DNA from: Chlamydiales bacterium
GTDB lineage: Bacteria > Chlamydiota > Chlamydiia > Chlamydiales > Criblamydiaceae
DNA length: 64,000 nucleotides
Assembly (NCBI GenBank): GCA_024233575.1
Contig: JACKPN010000001.1
Span: 310,001-374,000, forward strand
Reading direction: 5' to 3'
Made by a program: the position numbers and the translations under genes. The notes under the pieces are model-generated. The model was not told the DNA's origin. It did not search any database and saw only the letters and a list, made by a program, of their open reading frames with translations. Below are positions 18,601-26,959 of this stretch, one piece after another. The stretch's first letter is position 1, and the number at the start of each line of letters is the position of its first letter.

Positions 18601-18940
18601 GTTCCACAAATGCTTGACCTTGATCGAAAAATGCAAAAAAACACCCTTCGAATATATTGCCAAACAATTTCTATTTTTTAGCAATTCCGATGCTTATGGC
18701 CCTTATATTGCAAAAGGCGAGGTTCCTAATGGCCTATACAGCCCTGATGTTATGGCTAACTTTTCTGGTGCGCGATTAGCGAAAAATTGGCATCAAGATA
18801 AGCAGAAACTGAGTTTAAATAGAAGAGGGCTTGATTTTGGCACCTTCAACGGCCCTCTTGGAATGGAAATTGAAGTCCTTTTTGGGGCAATGAGTTTTTT
18901 AGCTGTAGTTTTAGCTCAATGTCAACATTCCGATTCTTGA
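15623..18940 (+). CDS. Large protein of unknown function with an ankyrin-like segment
   Basis: The 1105-residue protein has no signal peptide or membrane segment. It is visibly more AT-rich than the flanking housekeeping genes, with many AAA and ATT codons. Residues about 280-305 (SLIESLLKLGADPNLPATDG) look like one ankyrin repeat. Much of residues 1-720 looks helical. The C-terminal third is better conserved in character: ARAYKFYRNGENFSRFTREG near 757-776, YVYT-like and HDSCQLIRMG segments, then GRLADFEAG near 898 and WTDCGDL. The last region could be a divergent kinase-like fold, as in SidJ-type enzymes, but this is a guess. It lies between two inverted IS copies, which suggests transfer. 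A host-directed effector is a reasonable hypothesis. Confidence 0.7.
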   Translation: MSSVNQIFHSDNSNLTLQYGSAVPDSPKENRSNNIPLIEDLSDLCFKKLDAIDEEEQILFYSNCFIDSRFFLKVPNEQFSIFEYLLKKGPEFFRKCLLKNETFVGERNECTIILFLSYFSSFLARLSDESLQNYLSLFDEIIEKFQLLTLKNIKDVYAKLECNKRLACLTVAFRHAPAFESDDRTVVSQVMFGAYYSLQHSLQGANDHEISTVKSIVSHTINARIYFDQEKKVPTYSFFQQVLAHDKEAKKIRIKVPSEHFQSKKLFINYKQVEYKVPFSLIESLLKLGADPNLPATDGSIPQMSSILYYENNIDRNGSCFSIKVSDKYDPSLLELLENYGLKTDEKLLLTAIETLLDTTVEASFTHKVYRTVSSESLKVLLQRTSPETKKEALDLLKKRFQHWDTRLINDWIENDSLSDDIKIILGLLTQFSRFQMPCFITVIPPEQLIELFSMLDAESNWTAWELLSVELYISFILFHEAVGDSGLITLLKALSEKAKDDITQKEFKTICDYLSHPTFPFKHLLRKFLRYFKPQTLTTAFIVENCLNLGFLYDYEGWKSRIPNSPEKNIVEQNREEIVQDIIIGRSLKLPHIQQLFKNSRDSLPSGQVLYRNFPDYLNEKILEFLQMIDKLPDSLKHLFISILIEEKKPTILAEELFNNPELLDSFIIEIFGIRSIDYSSNGKVVPAINKRLIILFSIIRGHLSIDESLKNEIVHALRTQKPIEDSIPMIDAIPRITDKALRVLGRTAFVPDGNGGARAYKFYRNGENFSRFTREGPVTEVMKKHTTTFRSAFHNPKGLVRVKFVPPQLLKALQLTKNRDHAPHLVYTYTTENIKALTTYLDEDCEECDFTEGLERFIHDSCQLIRMGLYPELAEMNHNEEDDRRYHPILGGNSAGRLADFEAGSAHSNGRCSGWTDCGDLNKVEIDDHQQSLSHSNELSRLLLLVMMFYLKRLKAQGKQLDWESADQIKYLVSKLQSTVASIVSYYSHKPFHKCLTLIEKCKKTPFEYIAKQFLFFSNSDAYGPYIAKGEVPNGLYSPDVMANFSGARLAKNWHQDKQKLSLNRRGLDFGTFNGPLGMEIEVLFGAMSFLAVVLAQCQHSDS

Positions 18941-19011
18941 ATATTTTTCGGTATATCTAATTTTACAGAATCCTCTAATTTTACGCGGACCCAACTCCGG
19001 AGGGCGGGTTA

Positions 19012-19826
19012 AATGGTGTCGTCAAATTATAGTTTTCCGTTATCAGGTCTCCTGATAGACAACTTTTCGGAGGAACCAATGACAGCCACAGACGCCATGA
19101 CATATCGGATGCACTATGGGAAAAGCTCGAGCCAAATCTACCTGGATCAGCGGGGTCTGTAGGCTGCCCGGCAAGGGATAACCGCAGTTTTATCAATGGT
19201 GTTTTTTTGGATCCTACCGAAGGGTGCTCCTTGGAGAGATTTGCCTTCGGATTACGGAGACTGGAAAATCATACACCGGAGTTTTTGCAGGTGGAGGGAT
19301 CGTGGTGTTTGGGAAAAATTACTCTAGATGACGATTGATAAACCAGACTATGAGTGGCTTATGATAAATGCCAGTCATATCAAAGTTCACCCTCACGCAG
19401 CTGGTGCAAAAGGAGGTAATCAAGACATGAGTCGCACAATGGGGGCTCAACACAAAAATACATTTGGCCGTGGATGCGCATGGTATGCCGCTCAGAATCA
19501 TTATTACAGAGGGTACCTCGCACGATAGCACTCTGGCAAGTTACTTGATTGAAGGGATTTCAGCTGAGCACCACCTCGCAGACAAAGCGTATGATAGTGA
19601 TGCAATCATTTCCCTAGCAGAACACCAAGGTATAAATCCAGTGATTCCACCCTAATCAAACCGCAAAGACCCAAGGGAGTTTGATAAGCACCTCTATAAG
19701 CTTCGACATCTTGTCCGTTGGAGAGATATTGCTACAAGATATGCTAAAAACACAGCTTCCTTCCTTGCAGCAGTTCAAATAAGGTGTCTCTTGCTCTTTG
19801 GAGAAATCTAATTTGACGACACCATC
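19012..19826 (+). mobile_element. IS5-family insertion sequence, decayed copy 2
   Basis: It has the same family ends as copy 1 with one change (ATGGTGTCGTCAAATTA and complement) and inverted orientation relative to copy 1. Length is about 815 bp, shortened by internal deletions. The two copies flank the 1105-residue gene, their transposases pointing outward. Confidence 0.85.
19079..19811 (+). pseudogene. Broken IS5-family transposase
   Basis: It begins ATGACAGCC where copy 1 reads ATGACAGCTC: one T is lost, shifting the frame after codon 2. Further indels and substitutions follow. Near the 3' end a segment of about 25 bases is missing between two ACATCTTGT direct repeats that copy 1 still has, removing the catalytic Glu region (LRHLVEN). 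The extreme C-terminus (ATRYAKNTASFLAAVQ) is better preserved than in copy 1. Confidence 0.85.
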
Positions 19827-19921
19827 TGAAAATTCTATTTTTTTCTTTTTTTTTACCCCGATCCTCTCTATAAAAATAGTTTTATCCCCCATTGAGACTG
19901 ATACCGAGGAGAGCGGAAACG

Positions 19922-20938
19922 ATGCGCGTAGGGGTTGTAGGGATCAATCATAAGCTTGCCGACTTAAAAGTCCGTGAGCAATTAGCGAAAATCTGTACTC
20001 GAAAGTTTGGCCCCGACTGTTCGATCCACCCAGAACAGACATTTGTGCTGTTGTCGACCTGCAACCGCACAGAGCTATACTTCTCTTCCGGCGATCTCCC
20101 CGAGACCCACAACTATATCCTTTCGATCCTTCGTCAAGGTGTTGGAGATGATTTCGATCAAAAACTCTATTCCTATTTTAGAGAAGATGCTTTTCTCCAT
20201 CTTGCCAAGGTAACGGCAGGCCTCGACAGCGCGATAGTTGGAGAGACTGAGATACAGGGACAGGTGAAGATCGCCTACGAAAAGGCATGCCGCTATGCTG
20301 ATCTACCCCATGAGCTGCATTTCCTCTTTCAAAAGTCTCTGCGGATCGGTAAAACGGTACGTTCCAAGCTGCTCATGGGGCGCGGCATGCCTGACCTCGA
20401 ACATGCAATCCTCAACGTCGGCAGCCAGCTCTTTGATACCCCTGAAGCATCGCGGATCCTTTTTATCGGGGCTTCCGACATCAATTTCAAGGTAATCCAT
20501 TTTCTCAAGAAAAAAGAGGTCGGACAGATCACGCTGTGCAACCGAACGGAAGCCACAGCACGCATTGCGGCAAATAAATATGAGTTGGAACTGCTTCCTT
20601 GGGAGCGGCTGCATCATTGGCATCACTATGACTGGATCATCTGCGGCACCAAATCACCGGAATACCTTCTGACTCACGATACCTTTCCCGGTACGCATCC
20701 CAAGCGCAAGCTAATCATCGACCTATGTGTTCCCCGTAATGTAGAACCCAAACTTGCTCGTAACCGTCAGATCACTCTGATGAATATCGACCAGATTAAC
20801 CGCTTATTACGCACCAGACGCAAACAGATGAACACCCTGCTACAGGATGCCGAAGAGATCATCCTGACATCGGCATTGCGCCATGTCGATATCTTTCGCA
20901 ATAAAGAACAGGTACGATCAACTGTCTTGACTGTTTAA
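19922..20938 (+). CDS. hemA: Glutamyl-tRNA reductase
   Basis: HemA reduces glutamyl-tRNA to glutamate-1-semialdehyde, the first step of C5 haem synthesis. The active-site Cys is C47 in [11 protein letters not shown]. The NADPH-domain lead-in [17 protein letters not shown] is clear. The start is ATG 19922, with GAGGAG about 12 bases before it; an upstream in-frame codon lies before this ribosome site and was rejected. At 338 residues it is shorter than the roughly 420 of E. coli, as recalled for chlamydial HemA, because the C-terminal dimerisation domain is shortened. Its stop overlaps the convergent asnS stop by 4 bases. Confidence 0.92.
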   Translation: MRVGVVGINHKLADLKVREQLAKICTRKFGPDCSIHPEQTFVLLSTCNRTELYFSSGDLPETHNYILSILRQGVGDDFDQKLYSYFREDAFLHLAKVTAGLDSAIVGETEIQGQVKIAYEKACRYADLPHELHFLFQKSLRIGKTVRSKLLMGRGMPDLEHAILNVGSQLFDTPEASRILFIGASDINFKVIHFLKKKEVGQITLCNRTEATARIAANKYELELLPWERLHHWHHYDWIICGTKSPEYLLTHDTFPGTHPKRKLIIDLCVPRNVEPKLARNRQITLMNIDQINRLLRTRRKQMNTLLQDAEEIILTSALRHVDIFRNKEQVRSTVLTV

Positions 20939-22332
20939 AATTCAGCATTTCCCGGATAACGAGGGAAAGGAATCACATCACGGATGTTTTCCATGCCGGT
21001 GACAAATTGAACTAGACGCTCAAACCCTACTCCATACCCCGCGTGTGGCACCGTACCATACTTTCTCAGCTCGAGATACCACCAGTAGTCTTTAGGATCG
21101 AGGCCAACCTCTTTGATCCTGCGCTCTAAATGATCGTAGCGCTCTTCACGCTGGCTGCCACCGACAATCTCACCGACCTTAGGGACAAGAACGTCCATCG
21201 CCGCCACGGTCTTGTTATCGTCATTTTCACGCATGTAGAAAGACTTCACCTCTTTAGGATAATCGGTGATGATGACAGGCTTGGAAAAATACTCTTCAGC
21301 AAGATAGCGCTCATGCTCTGTTTGCAGGTCGATGCCCCACTTCACCGGATACTGAAAGTTTTTTCCTGATTTCTCAAGGACACGAACAGCGTATGTATAC
21401 GATGCACGTTCAAATGGAGTATCTGTTATCTGTTTGAGTCTGTCCATCAGCCCCGGCGAGATAAATTTATTGAAGAAGAACATATCTTCCTGGCAATGCT
21501 CCAGCACATATTTGATGACATACCTCAAATAGGCTTCAGCATTATCCTGGTTATCATTGATATCGGCAAAAGCCATCTCCGGCTCGATCATCCAAAATTC
21601 CGCAAGGTGCCTCGATGTGTTCGAGTTTTCCGCACGGAATGTCGGGCCGAATGTATAGACATCATCAAGGGCGCAAGCGTAGATTTCCGCTTCCAGCTGC
21701 CCGGACACGGTGAGGTATGTAGGTCTTTCAAAGAAGTCTTCTTTGTAGTCGATCTTCCCTTTTTCCGTTTTCGGCGGATTGCTGATATCCAATGTTGAAA
21801 CACGGAACATTTCTCCCGCTCCTTCACAGTCGGATGCGGTGATGATAGGCGTCTGAATATAGAGGAAACCGTTTTCTTGAAAGAACTGGTGTGTTGCGAA
21901 AGCCAGGGCGTTGCGCACGCGTGTCACGGCGCCGATGGTATTGGTGCGAGGGCGCAAGTGCGCTATCGAACGCAGAAACTCAAAGGAGTGGCGCTTCTTC
22001 TGCAAGGGATACTCTTCAGCATCGCACTTGCCGATCACTTCGATTTTGGAAACATGCAGCTCGACGCTTTGCTTTTTCCCGGGGCTTTCCTGTACAGTAC
22101 CGGTGAAAGCTGCAGAAACGCCCGTTGTGATCTGATCCATAACCTGATGATAGTTGGGGAATTCGGCATCGACAATCACTTGCAAGCTGGCGAGCGTAGA
22201 ACCGTCATTGACTTCAACGAAACTGAATGTCTTCTGCTTCCTTACAGTCCTCACCCATCCCTTGACGGTCACTTCACTACCGACAAGCGATCCTTTTTTT
22301 GGAAATTTGACCTCTTTGATTCTCTTGCGCAT
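20935..22332 (-). CDS. asnS: Asparaginyl-tRNA synthetase
   Basis: This class II synthetase charges tRNA-Asn. It has an N-terminal OB-fold ([20 protein letters not shown]), motif 2 around [20 protein letters not shown], and motif 3 [12 protein letters not shown] near the end. The 465 residues are standard. The sequence [11 protein letters not shown] supports Asn rather than Asp specificity. C. trachomatis instead makes Asn-tRNA by GatCAB transamidation, so this gene marks an environmental chlamydia. The nfo stop lies one base upstream, so the two are co-transcribed leftward. Confidence 0.95.
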   Translation of the reverse strand: MRKRIKEVKFPKKGSLVGSEVTVKGWVRTVRKQKTFSFVEVNDGSTLASLQVIVDAEFPNYHQVMDQITTGVSAAFTGTVQESPGKKQSVELHVSKIEVIGKCDAEEYPLQKKRHSFEFLRSIAHLRPRTNTIGAVTRVRNALAFATHQFFQENGFLYIQTPIITASDCEGAGEMFRVSTLDISNPPKTEKGKIDYKEDFFERPTYLTVSGQLEAEIYACALDDVYTFGPTFRAENSNTSRHLAEFWMIEPEMAFADINDNQDNAEAYLRYVIKYVLEHCQEDMFFFNKFISPGLMDRLKQITDTPFERASYTYAVRVLEKSGKNFQYPVKWGIDLQTEHERYLAEEYFSKPVIITDYPKEVKSFYMRENDDNKTVAAMDVLVPKVGEIVGGSQREERYDHLERRIKEVGLDPKDYWWYLELRKYGTVPHAGYGVGFERLVQFVTGMENIRDVIPFPRYPGNAEF

Positions 22333-22333
22333 A

Positions 22334-23197
22334 TTACCCTTTTGCTAATTCTCTAAGTTTACGAATCTCTTTCACCCAAAGCTCGGGTCCTCCCGGTGTT
22401 TCGAGATATTTGGGGATGTCCCGTGTTCTTTTATCGGTCATGAGCGTCTTAAAACACTCGATACCGATCTCTCCCTCGCCAAGCGGCCGATGCCTATCGA
22501 CGCGGGAACCGAGTCCTTTTAGTGAGTCGTTGAAGTGAAAGGCATACAGATGCTTTAACCCGACGATTTCATCAAACTCTTTAAGTGTTGCGTCAACGGC
22601 TTCTTTTGTACGTAGGTCATATCCCGCTGCAAAGCTATGACAGGTATCGATGCAGACGCCAATTGGAAGTTTTGTTTCTACTTTCTTGATGATATAGCCT
22701 AGATGATGGAAATCATAGCCAACATTCGACCCCTGACCGGCAGTAGATTCAAGAAGCAAACGCAGATCGCCCCCTTTCAGCTGATCTTCGAATAGCAGCA
22801 AGCTCTCGCAAATGCGGTCAAGGCACAGCTGGGGGTCATCCTTCAGCGCTGCTCCCGGATGAAAATTGAGAAACGTCACACCAAGCGCCTGGCAACGGTC
22901 GATCTCTTGCTCGAATGCCAGTCGGCTTTTTTTTAGATTTTCAGGGTCCGGAGCGCCGAGGTTGATCAGATAGCTATCGTGCGACATAATCTTTTGCAGA
23001 CCTGTCTCTTTCAATGTCGACCGAAATAGTTCAACGGCCTCTTTTTCAAGCGGCTTGGAGGTCCAACGCCTTTGGTTGGCGGTGAAGAGCTGAACGGTTG
23101 TTGCACCGATCTCTACTCCCTCTAAAAGTGCATTTTGTACACCTCCCGCTGCCGAAGTGTGGGCTCCGATCAGCAGTTTTTCAGGTGCTGTAGCCAT
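22334..23197 (-). CDS. nfo: Endonuclease IV (AP endonuclease)
   Basis: Nfo cleaves abasic sites in base-excision repair using three Zn ions. Typical motifs are visible: [16 protein letters not shown] at the start, [51 protein letters not shown] and [17 protein letters not shown] (metal ligands). The 287 residues match the family. Its place beside murJ and rpsD matches C. trachomatis CT624-CT626. It is followed after one base by asnS. Confidence 0.96.
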   Translation of the reverse strand: MATAPEKLLIGAHTSAAGGVQNALLEGVEIGATTVQLFTANQRRWTSKPLEKEAVELFRSTLKETGLQKIMSHDSYLINLGAPDPENLKKSRLAFEQEIDRCQALGVTFLNFHPGAALKDDPQLCLDRICESLLLFEDQLKGGDLRLLLESTAGQGSNVGYDFHHLGYIIKKVETKLPIGVCIDTCHSFAAGYDLRTKEAVDATLKEFDEIVGLKHLYAFHFNDSLKGLGSRVDRHRPLGEGEIGIECFKTLMTDKRTRDIPKYLETPGGPELWVKEIRKLRELAKG

Positions 23198-23282
23198 TTC
23201 TTTTTCTCCCTGGTAATCGGAAAGATGTTATCATGTCATCCCCTTCTTGACAATAGAGTCATCAGTGTTGGAAGATTGTGAG

Positions 23283-24797
23283 ATGATCACCGACAACGCA
23301 ACCTCAATTTTTTCGTCAGCGCGCCGATTTTTCTCAGGAACGATGCTTAGCCGTGTCGCCGGAATGGGCCGCGATATGATGATGGCTTTCGCTTTTGGCG
23401 CTTCACCGCCCGTTGCAGCGTTCATGGTTGCTTTCCGTCTAGCACATTTACTGCGCCGTGTTTTTGGCGAAGGAGCACTCCAAAGTGCTTTCATTCCGCA
23501 TTTCGAAGAGCTGCGTCATGAAAATCCTCAGCGGGCGAAAGATTTTTTTCGGGACCTCTCCTTTACGATCACCCTTCTACTTGTCGGAGTAATCCTCGCT
23601 GCTCTAGCCTTATGTGGCGCTACGCTCATTTTTGTTGATCTCAGCGCCGGAAATCGTGAGATCATCCAGCTAGTAATGCTCATGCTACCTAGCCTTCTAT
23701 TCATCTGTTTATATGGGCTCAATGCTTCTCTTCTGCAATGTGAAGGAAAATATTTCCTTTCCAGCGCTGCGCCCATAGCTTTCAATATACTATGGATAGG
23801 CGGGGCCTATTTTCTGCGAAATATGCCGGTTGCCGAAGCAATGTCATACCTATCGATCGTTATTATTATTTCCTGTCTCGCACAATGGCTGGCGACAGTC
23901 CCGACAGCTTTCTCGCTGCTAAAGAGTTGTTCCTTGCAATTTTCTATCTCCGCAGATGTCAAGGCGTTGATCAAACCTATTTCACTAGGCATCATCGGCA
24001 TCGCTGCTACACAATTGAACACGGCGATGGACGCCATTTTTGCCCGCTATGCGGATCCGGAAGGCCCTGCTCTTTTATGGTATGCGATCAGGCTGCAGCA
24101 ACTGCCGATCGCTCTCTTTGGCATCGCTCTGTCCGGAGCGCTGCTGCCTCCGCTATCGCGTGCTGCCAAAAGCGGGCAGCACGAGAAATTCTGTCATTTT
24201 CTACATTTCGGTATTGAAAAAACTGTTGTGCTGATGATTCCGATCACCATAGCGATTTTTCTTTTGGGGGAAAGAGCTATCAATCTTCTGTACGGACGCG
24301 GAGACTTTACAGAGAATGCTGTCGTCAACACCTACTGGTGCTTGGCGGGATACGGCATCGGCATCCTGCCCATGTCCTTGATCCTCTTATTAGCACCGGC
24401 ATATTACGGACAAGGCAATTACCAAACTCCAATGCGCGCCTCAGTCATCGGCGTCCTAACAAATCTACTATTAAATAGCGTCATGATTATGTTTATGGGA
24501 TTGGGAGCTGCCAGCGTTGCCTTGGCAACAAGCCTAAGCGCTTTTGTCAACCTTGCCATCCTTTGGCGCGGCCTCCACGACGTAGCGCTGTCCCCTATTA
24601 TTGCTCCGGTCGCCAAATCATTGGCAGCCAGTATCACCGGGGTTCTGCTGACATTGATAGCTTTTAATTTTCAATCCGCTAACGTTCATTCGTTTACAGA
24701 GCAATTAACTGCCTTCCTCTACCCTTCAGTTCTTTTCATGACCCCTATTCTGTACCTATGGTTTAGCGAAGCCAAAGCAATTGCTGCTAGATCATAA
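23283..24797 (+). CDS. murJ: Lipid II flippase MurJ (MviN)
   Basis: This polytopic inner-membrane protein of the MOP superfamily flips lipid II for peptidoglycan assembly. The first helix region reads FFSGTMLSRVAGMGRDMMMA, the Arg-rich start typical of MurJ. GEGALQSAFIPHF is a hallmark motif. About 13-14 hydrophobic segments follow. The start is ATG 23283, since GGAAG lies 8 bases upstream; an earlier TTG (23247) lacks such a site. This gives 504 residues. It is divergent from nfo and convergent with rpsD, sharing a terminator with rpsD. Confidence 0.94.
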   Translation: MITDNATSIFSSARRFFSGTMLSRVAGMGRDMMMAFAFGASPPVAAFMVAFRLAHLLRRVFGEGALQSAFIPHFEELRHENPQRAKDFFRDLSFTITLLLVGVILAALALCGATLIFVDLSAGNREIIQLVMLMLPSLLFICLYGLNASLLQCEGKYFLSSAAPIAFNILWIGGAYFLRNMPVAEAMSYLSIVIIISCLAQWLATVPTAFSLLKSCSLQFSISADVKALIKPISLGIIGIAATQLNTAMDAIFARYADPEGPALLWYAIRLQQLPIALFGIALSGALLPPLSRAAKSGQHEKFCHFLHFGIEKTVVLMIPITIAIFLLGERAINLLYGRGDFTENAVVNTYWCLAGYGIGILPMSLILLLAPAYYGQGNYQTPMRASVIGVLTNLLLNSVMIMFMGLGAASVALATSLSAFVNLAILWRGLHDVALSPIIAPVAKSLAASITGVLLTLIAFNFQSANVHSFTEQLTAFLYPSVLFMTPILYLWFSEAKAIAARS

Positions 24798-24800
24798 CAA

Positions 24801-24832
24801 AAAAGCCATCTCCTGTTTCCAAGAGATGGCTT
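24801..24832. terminator. Shared terminator between murJ and rpsD
   Basis: A 10-bp stem AAGCCATCTC / GAGATGGCTT with a 10-base loop. On the minus strand it is followed by a T-run, so it is strongest for rpsD. The convergent layout lets it serve both genes. Confidence 0.8.
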
Positions 24833-24858
24833 AAACCATTCATAGTGATCAAGAACTC

Positions 24859-25479
24859 TTAGGTGTTGTGTGACAAGTAGTCGCAAACTTCCTGAATGTT
24901 AATCTCGATCGGCCAAGGCATCTGCTCTAGAGAAGGCATTGACAGCAGCTGTCCTTTGAACTTATCGTGCTCCACTTCAATATATTCGGGAACAGTATGG
25001 ACAGGGTTGTCAATAGCAGAAGCAATCGACTTCATATTCTGAGATTTTTCCTTGATGGAGATGACCATGCCGGGCTTAACTTGGAAAGAACGGCGGTCAA
25101 CTTTTTTGCCATCAACGAGGATATGGCCGTGAGCAACAAGCTGATGCGCACCGAAAATCGTGTTAGCAAATTTCATGCGGAAAACAACGACATCCAGACG
25201 GCACTCGAGCATTTCTGCGAGATGCTGGGCGGTGTTTGCTGCTTTAGCTTCCGCTTTTTTAAAGTAGTTAACGAGTTGTTTCTCGCTGATCATTCCGTAA
25301 ACGGCTTTAAGTTTTTGTTTTTCTTCAAGTTGGATACCAAAATCGGACTTTTTGCGGCGACGCGCACCATGAACACCTGGAGGATTGGGTTTGTGCAGGA
25401 GCGGGTTGCGGGCACGACCGAAGATGTTGACGCCAAAACGGCGAGCAATCCTGTTTCTGTTGCCTGTGTAGCGAGCCAT
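24859..25479 (-). CDS. rpsD: 30S ribosomal protein S4
   Basis: S4 nucleates 30S assembly on 16S rRNA. The 206 residues start MARYTGNRNRIARRFG. The S4 domain is at about 95-160, with LDVVVFRMKFA, GAHQLVAHGHILVDGKKVD and PGMVISIKE. It stands alone with its own terminator, as in chlamydiae where rpsD lies next to nfo and mviN rather than in the alpha operon. Confidence 0.97.
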   Translation of the reverse strand: MARYTGNRNRIARRFGVNIFGRARNPLLHKPNPPGVHGARRRKKSDFGIQLEEKQKLKAVYGMISEKQLVNYFKKAEAKAANTAQHLAEMLECRLDVVVFRMKFANTIFGAHQLVAHGHILVDGKKVDRRSFQVKPGMVISIKEKSQNMKSIASAIDNPVHTVPEYIEVEHDKFKGQLLSMPSLEQMPWPIEINIQEVCDYLSHNT

Positions 25480-25598
25480 TATTTCTCCTAATTGACTGAT
25501 TACAAAGGCGAATTATCACATGACAGGGAATTATTTGCAAGGCGTAAATTATCACTAATACAGATCGTCAAATCTTTATTTAATAGACAGAGTATGTT

Positions 25599-26951
25599 AT
25601 GAAAAAAATATTAGACAAAAGCACCCCAAGAGCGGGCATCATGAGCGAATCAAAATTTGAAGACCTGCAGAAAGCGACGGCAAAGGTGTCGGAAAGCGTC
25701 TCTGCGGAGGACAAAATCCGCTGTTTGAACCGCGCTTTCGAGCTGTTCAGCGAAGAGACAGCGCGCCTCGAGAGAGCATACGCTTCGCTGAAAGATCAAT
25801 TTGTCATAGTCAACAGTGAGCTTGAAGAGACGAATGCCCGCCTGCACCGCAAAGTGAATGAACTCGACGTCATCTCTGCATATCTTGACAGCATCCTGAC
25901 CAACATTGCCCAAGGCCTCCTTTTTATCGATGTCAACGGCAGTGTCACCACTTATAATAAGGCGGCGGAGAAGCTTCTCGGTGTCGCAAGCGACAAGGTT
26001 CTATTCCAAAAATTCTCAGACAACTTTACCGACGAGCTGTTCGGCTTCTCCATGTCGAAGGCGTTGCAGGATCTTAGCTGTCCCCGTCACATGGTGATCG
26101 TCAATGAAAATGCCGCTGACCAACGTAGATATTTGGAGATCGACACAACGATAGTTGAGCATGAGCAGGAAAAAGTCTCTGAAGACGTCGACTCTCCCAT
26201 TGACACATTGCGAGGTGTCATCGTCCTGATCCGCGATATTACTACAGTCCGTAGTCTGCAGCAACTCGCCGAACGCAACGACAGGATGAAGGAACTGGGC
26301 GAGATGGCTGCGATGGTAGCTCATGAGATCCGCAATCCCCTTGGTGGCATCAAAGGCTTTGCCTCTCTGCTGCGCCGCGACCTTGAAAGCGATCCGGCAA
26401 AGACGCAGATGATTGACCATATCATCGAGGGCACAGACATTCTCAATCGACTCGTTACAAACGTTCTCAACTATTCGCGCCCGCTGGAAATCCATACTGA
26501 ACAGATAGATCTTGTAGCATTGCTAAAAAGCGTTGAAACGCATTTCCTGGCCGATGAAAAATTCACAAACAAATTCAAACTAGTCCTCGACATTCCCATG
26601 GACAGCTTCATCGCCGCCATCGACCAGCAATACTACAAAACCTGCTTGTTGAATTTAATACTCAACGGCACACAAGCAATGAGCGATGGAGGAACGATCA
26701 CTCTCAGGTTAAGAGAAAAAAACGGGAATGCCATTGTCGATGTCGTTGACAACGGCGTAGGTATAGCTCCAGAAAACATGGAAAAAATATTCTCGCCTTT
26801 CTTCACCACGAAAGAAGAGGGCAACGGTTTTGGTTTAACCGAAGTTCACAAAGTAATCGCAAGCCATGGCGGCAGGATCGACGTTCAGTCCGTCATAGGT
26901 CAAGGCAGCACCTTTACGATTAGAACCCCCATTACCGGTCCGATAACTTAG
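25599..26951 (+). CDS. ctcB: Cytosolic PAS sensor histidine kinase (CtcB/AtoS-like)
   Basis: The order is an N-terminal coiled coil (about 30-95), a PAS domain (about 95-215, with DSILTNIAQGLLFIDVNG), then HisKA with H242 in MVAHEIRNPLGG. The HATPase domain follows, with N-box LNLILNGTQAMSDGG, G1 DNGVGIAPEN and FFTTKEEGNGFGL. No membrane segment is present, so it senses a cytosolic cue. It matches the chlamydial CtcB/AtoS (CT467), which phosphorylates the sigma-54 activator encoded 8 bases downstream. An internal ATG at 25641 (MSESKF) is a possible alternative start. Confidence 0.9.
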   Translation: MKKILDKSTPRAGIMSESKFEDLQKATAKVSESVSAEDKIRCLNRAFELFSEETARLERAYASLKDQFVIVNSELEETNARLHRKVNELDVISAYLDSILTNIAQGLLFIDVNGSVTTYNKAAEKLLGVASDKVLFQKFSDNFTDELFGFSMSKALQDLSCPRHMVIVNENAADQRRYLEIDTTIVEHEQEKVSEDVDSPIDTLRGVIVLIRDITTVRSLQQLAERNDRMKELGEMAAMVAHEIRNPLGGIKGFASLLRRDLESDPAKTQMIDHIIEGTDILNRLVTNVLNYSRPLEIHTEQIDLVALLKSVETHFLADEKFTNKFKLVLDIPMDSFIAAIDQQYYKTCLLNLILNGTQAMSDGGTITLRLREKNGNAIVDVVDNGVGIAPENMEKIFSPFFTTKEEGNGFGLTEVHKVIASHGGRIDVQSVIGQGSTFTIRTPITGPIT

Positions 26952-26959
26952 GAGATAGT

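Noticed and set aside
15623..19826. Active composite transposon
   Set aside because: Both IS copies have broken transposases and different end sequences, so current mobility as a unit is unlikely.
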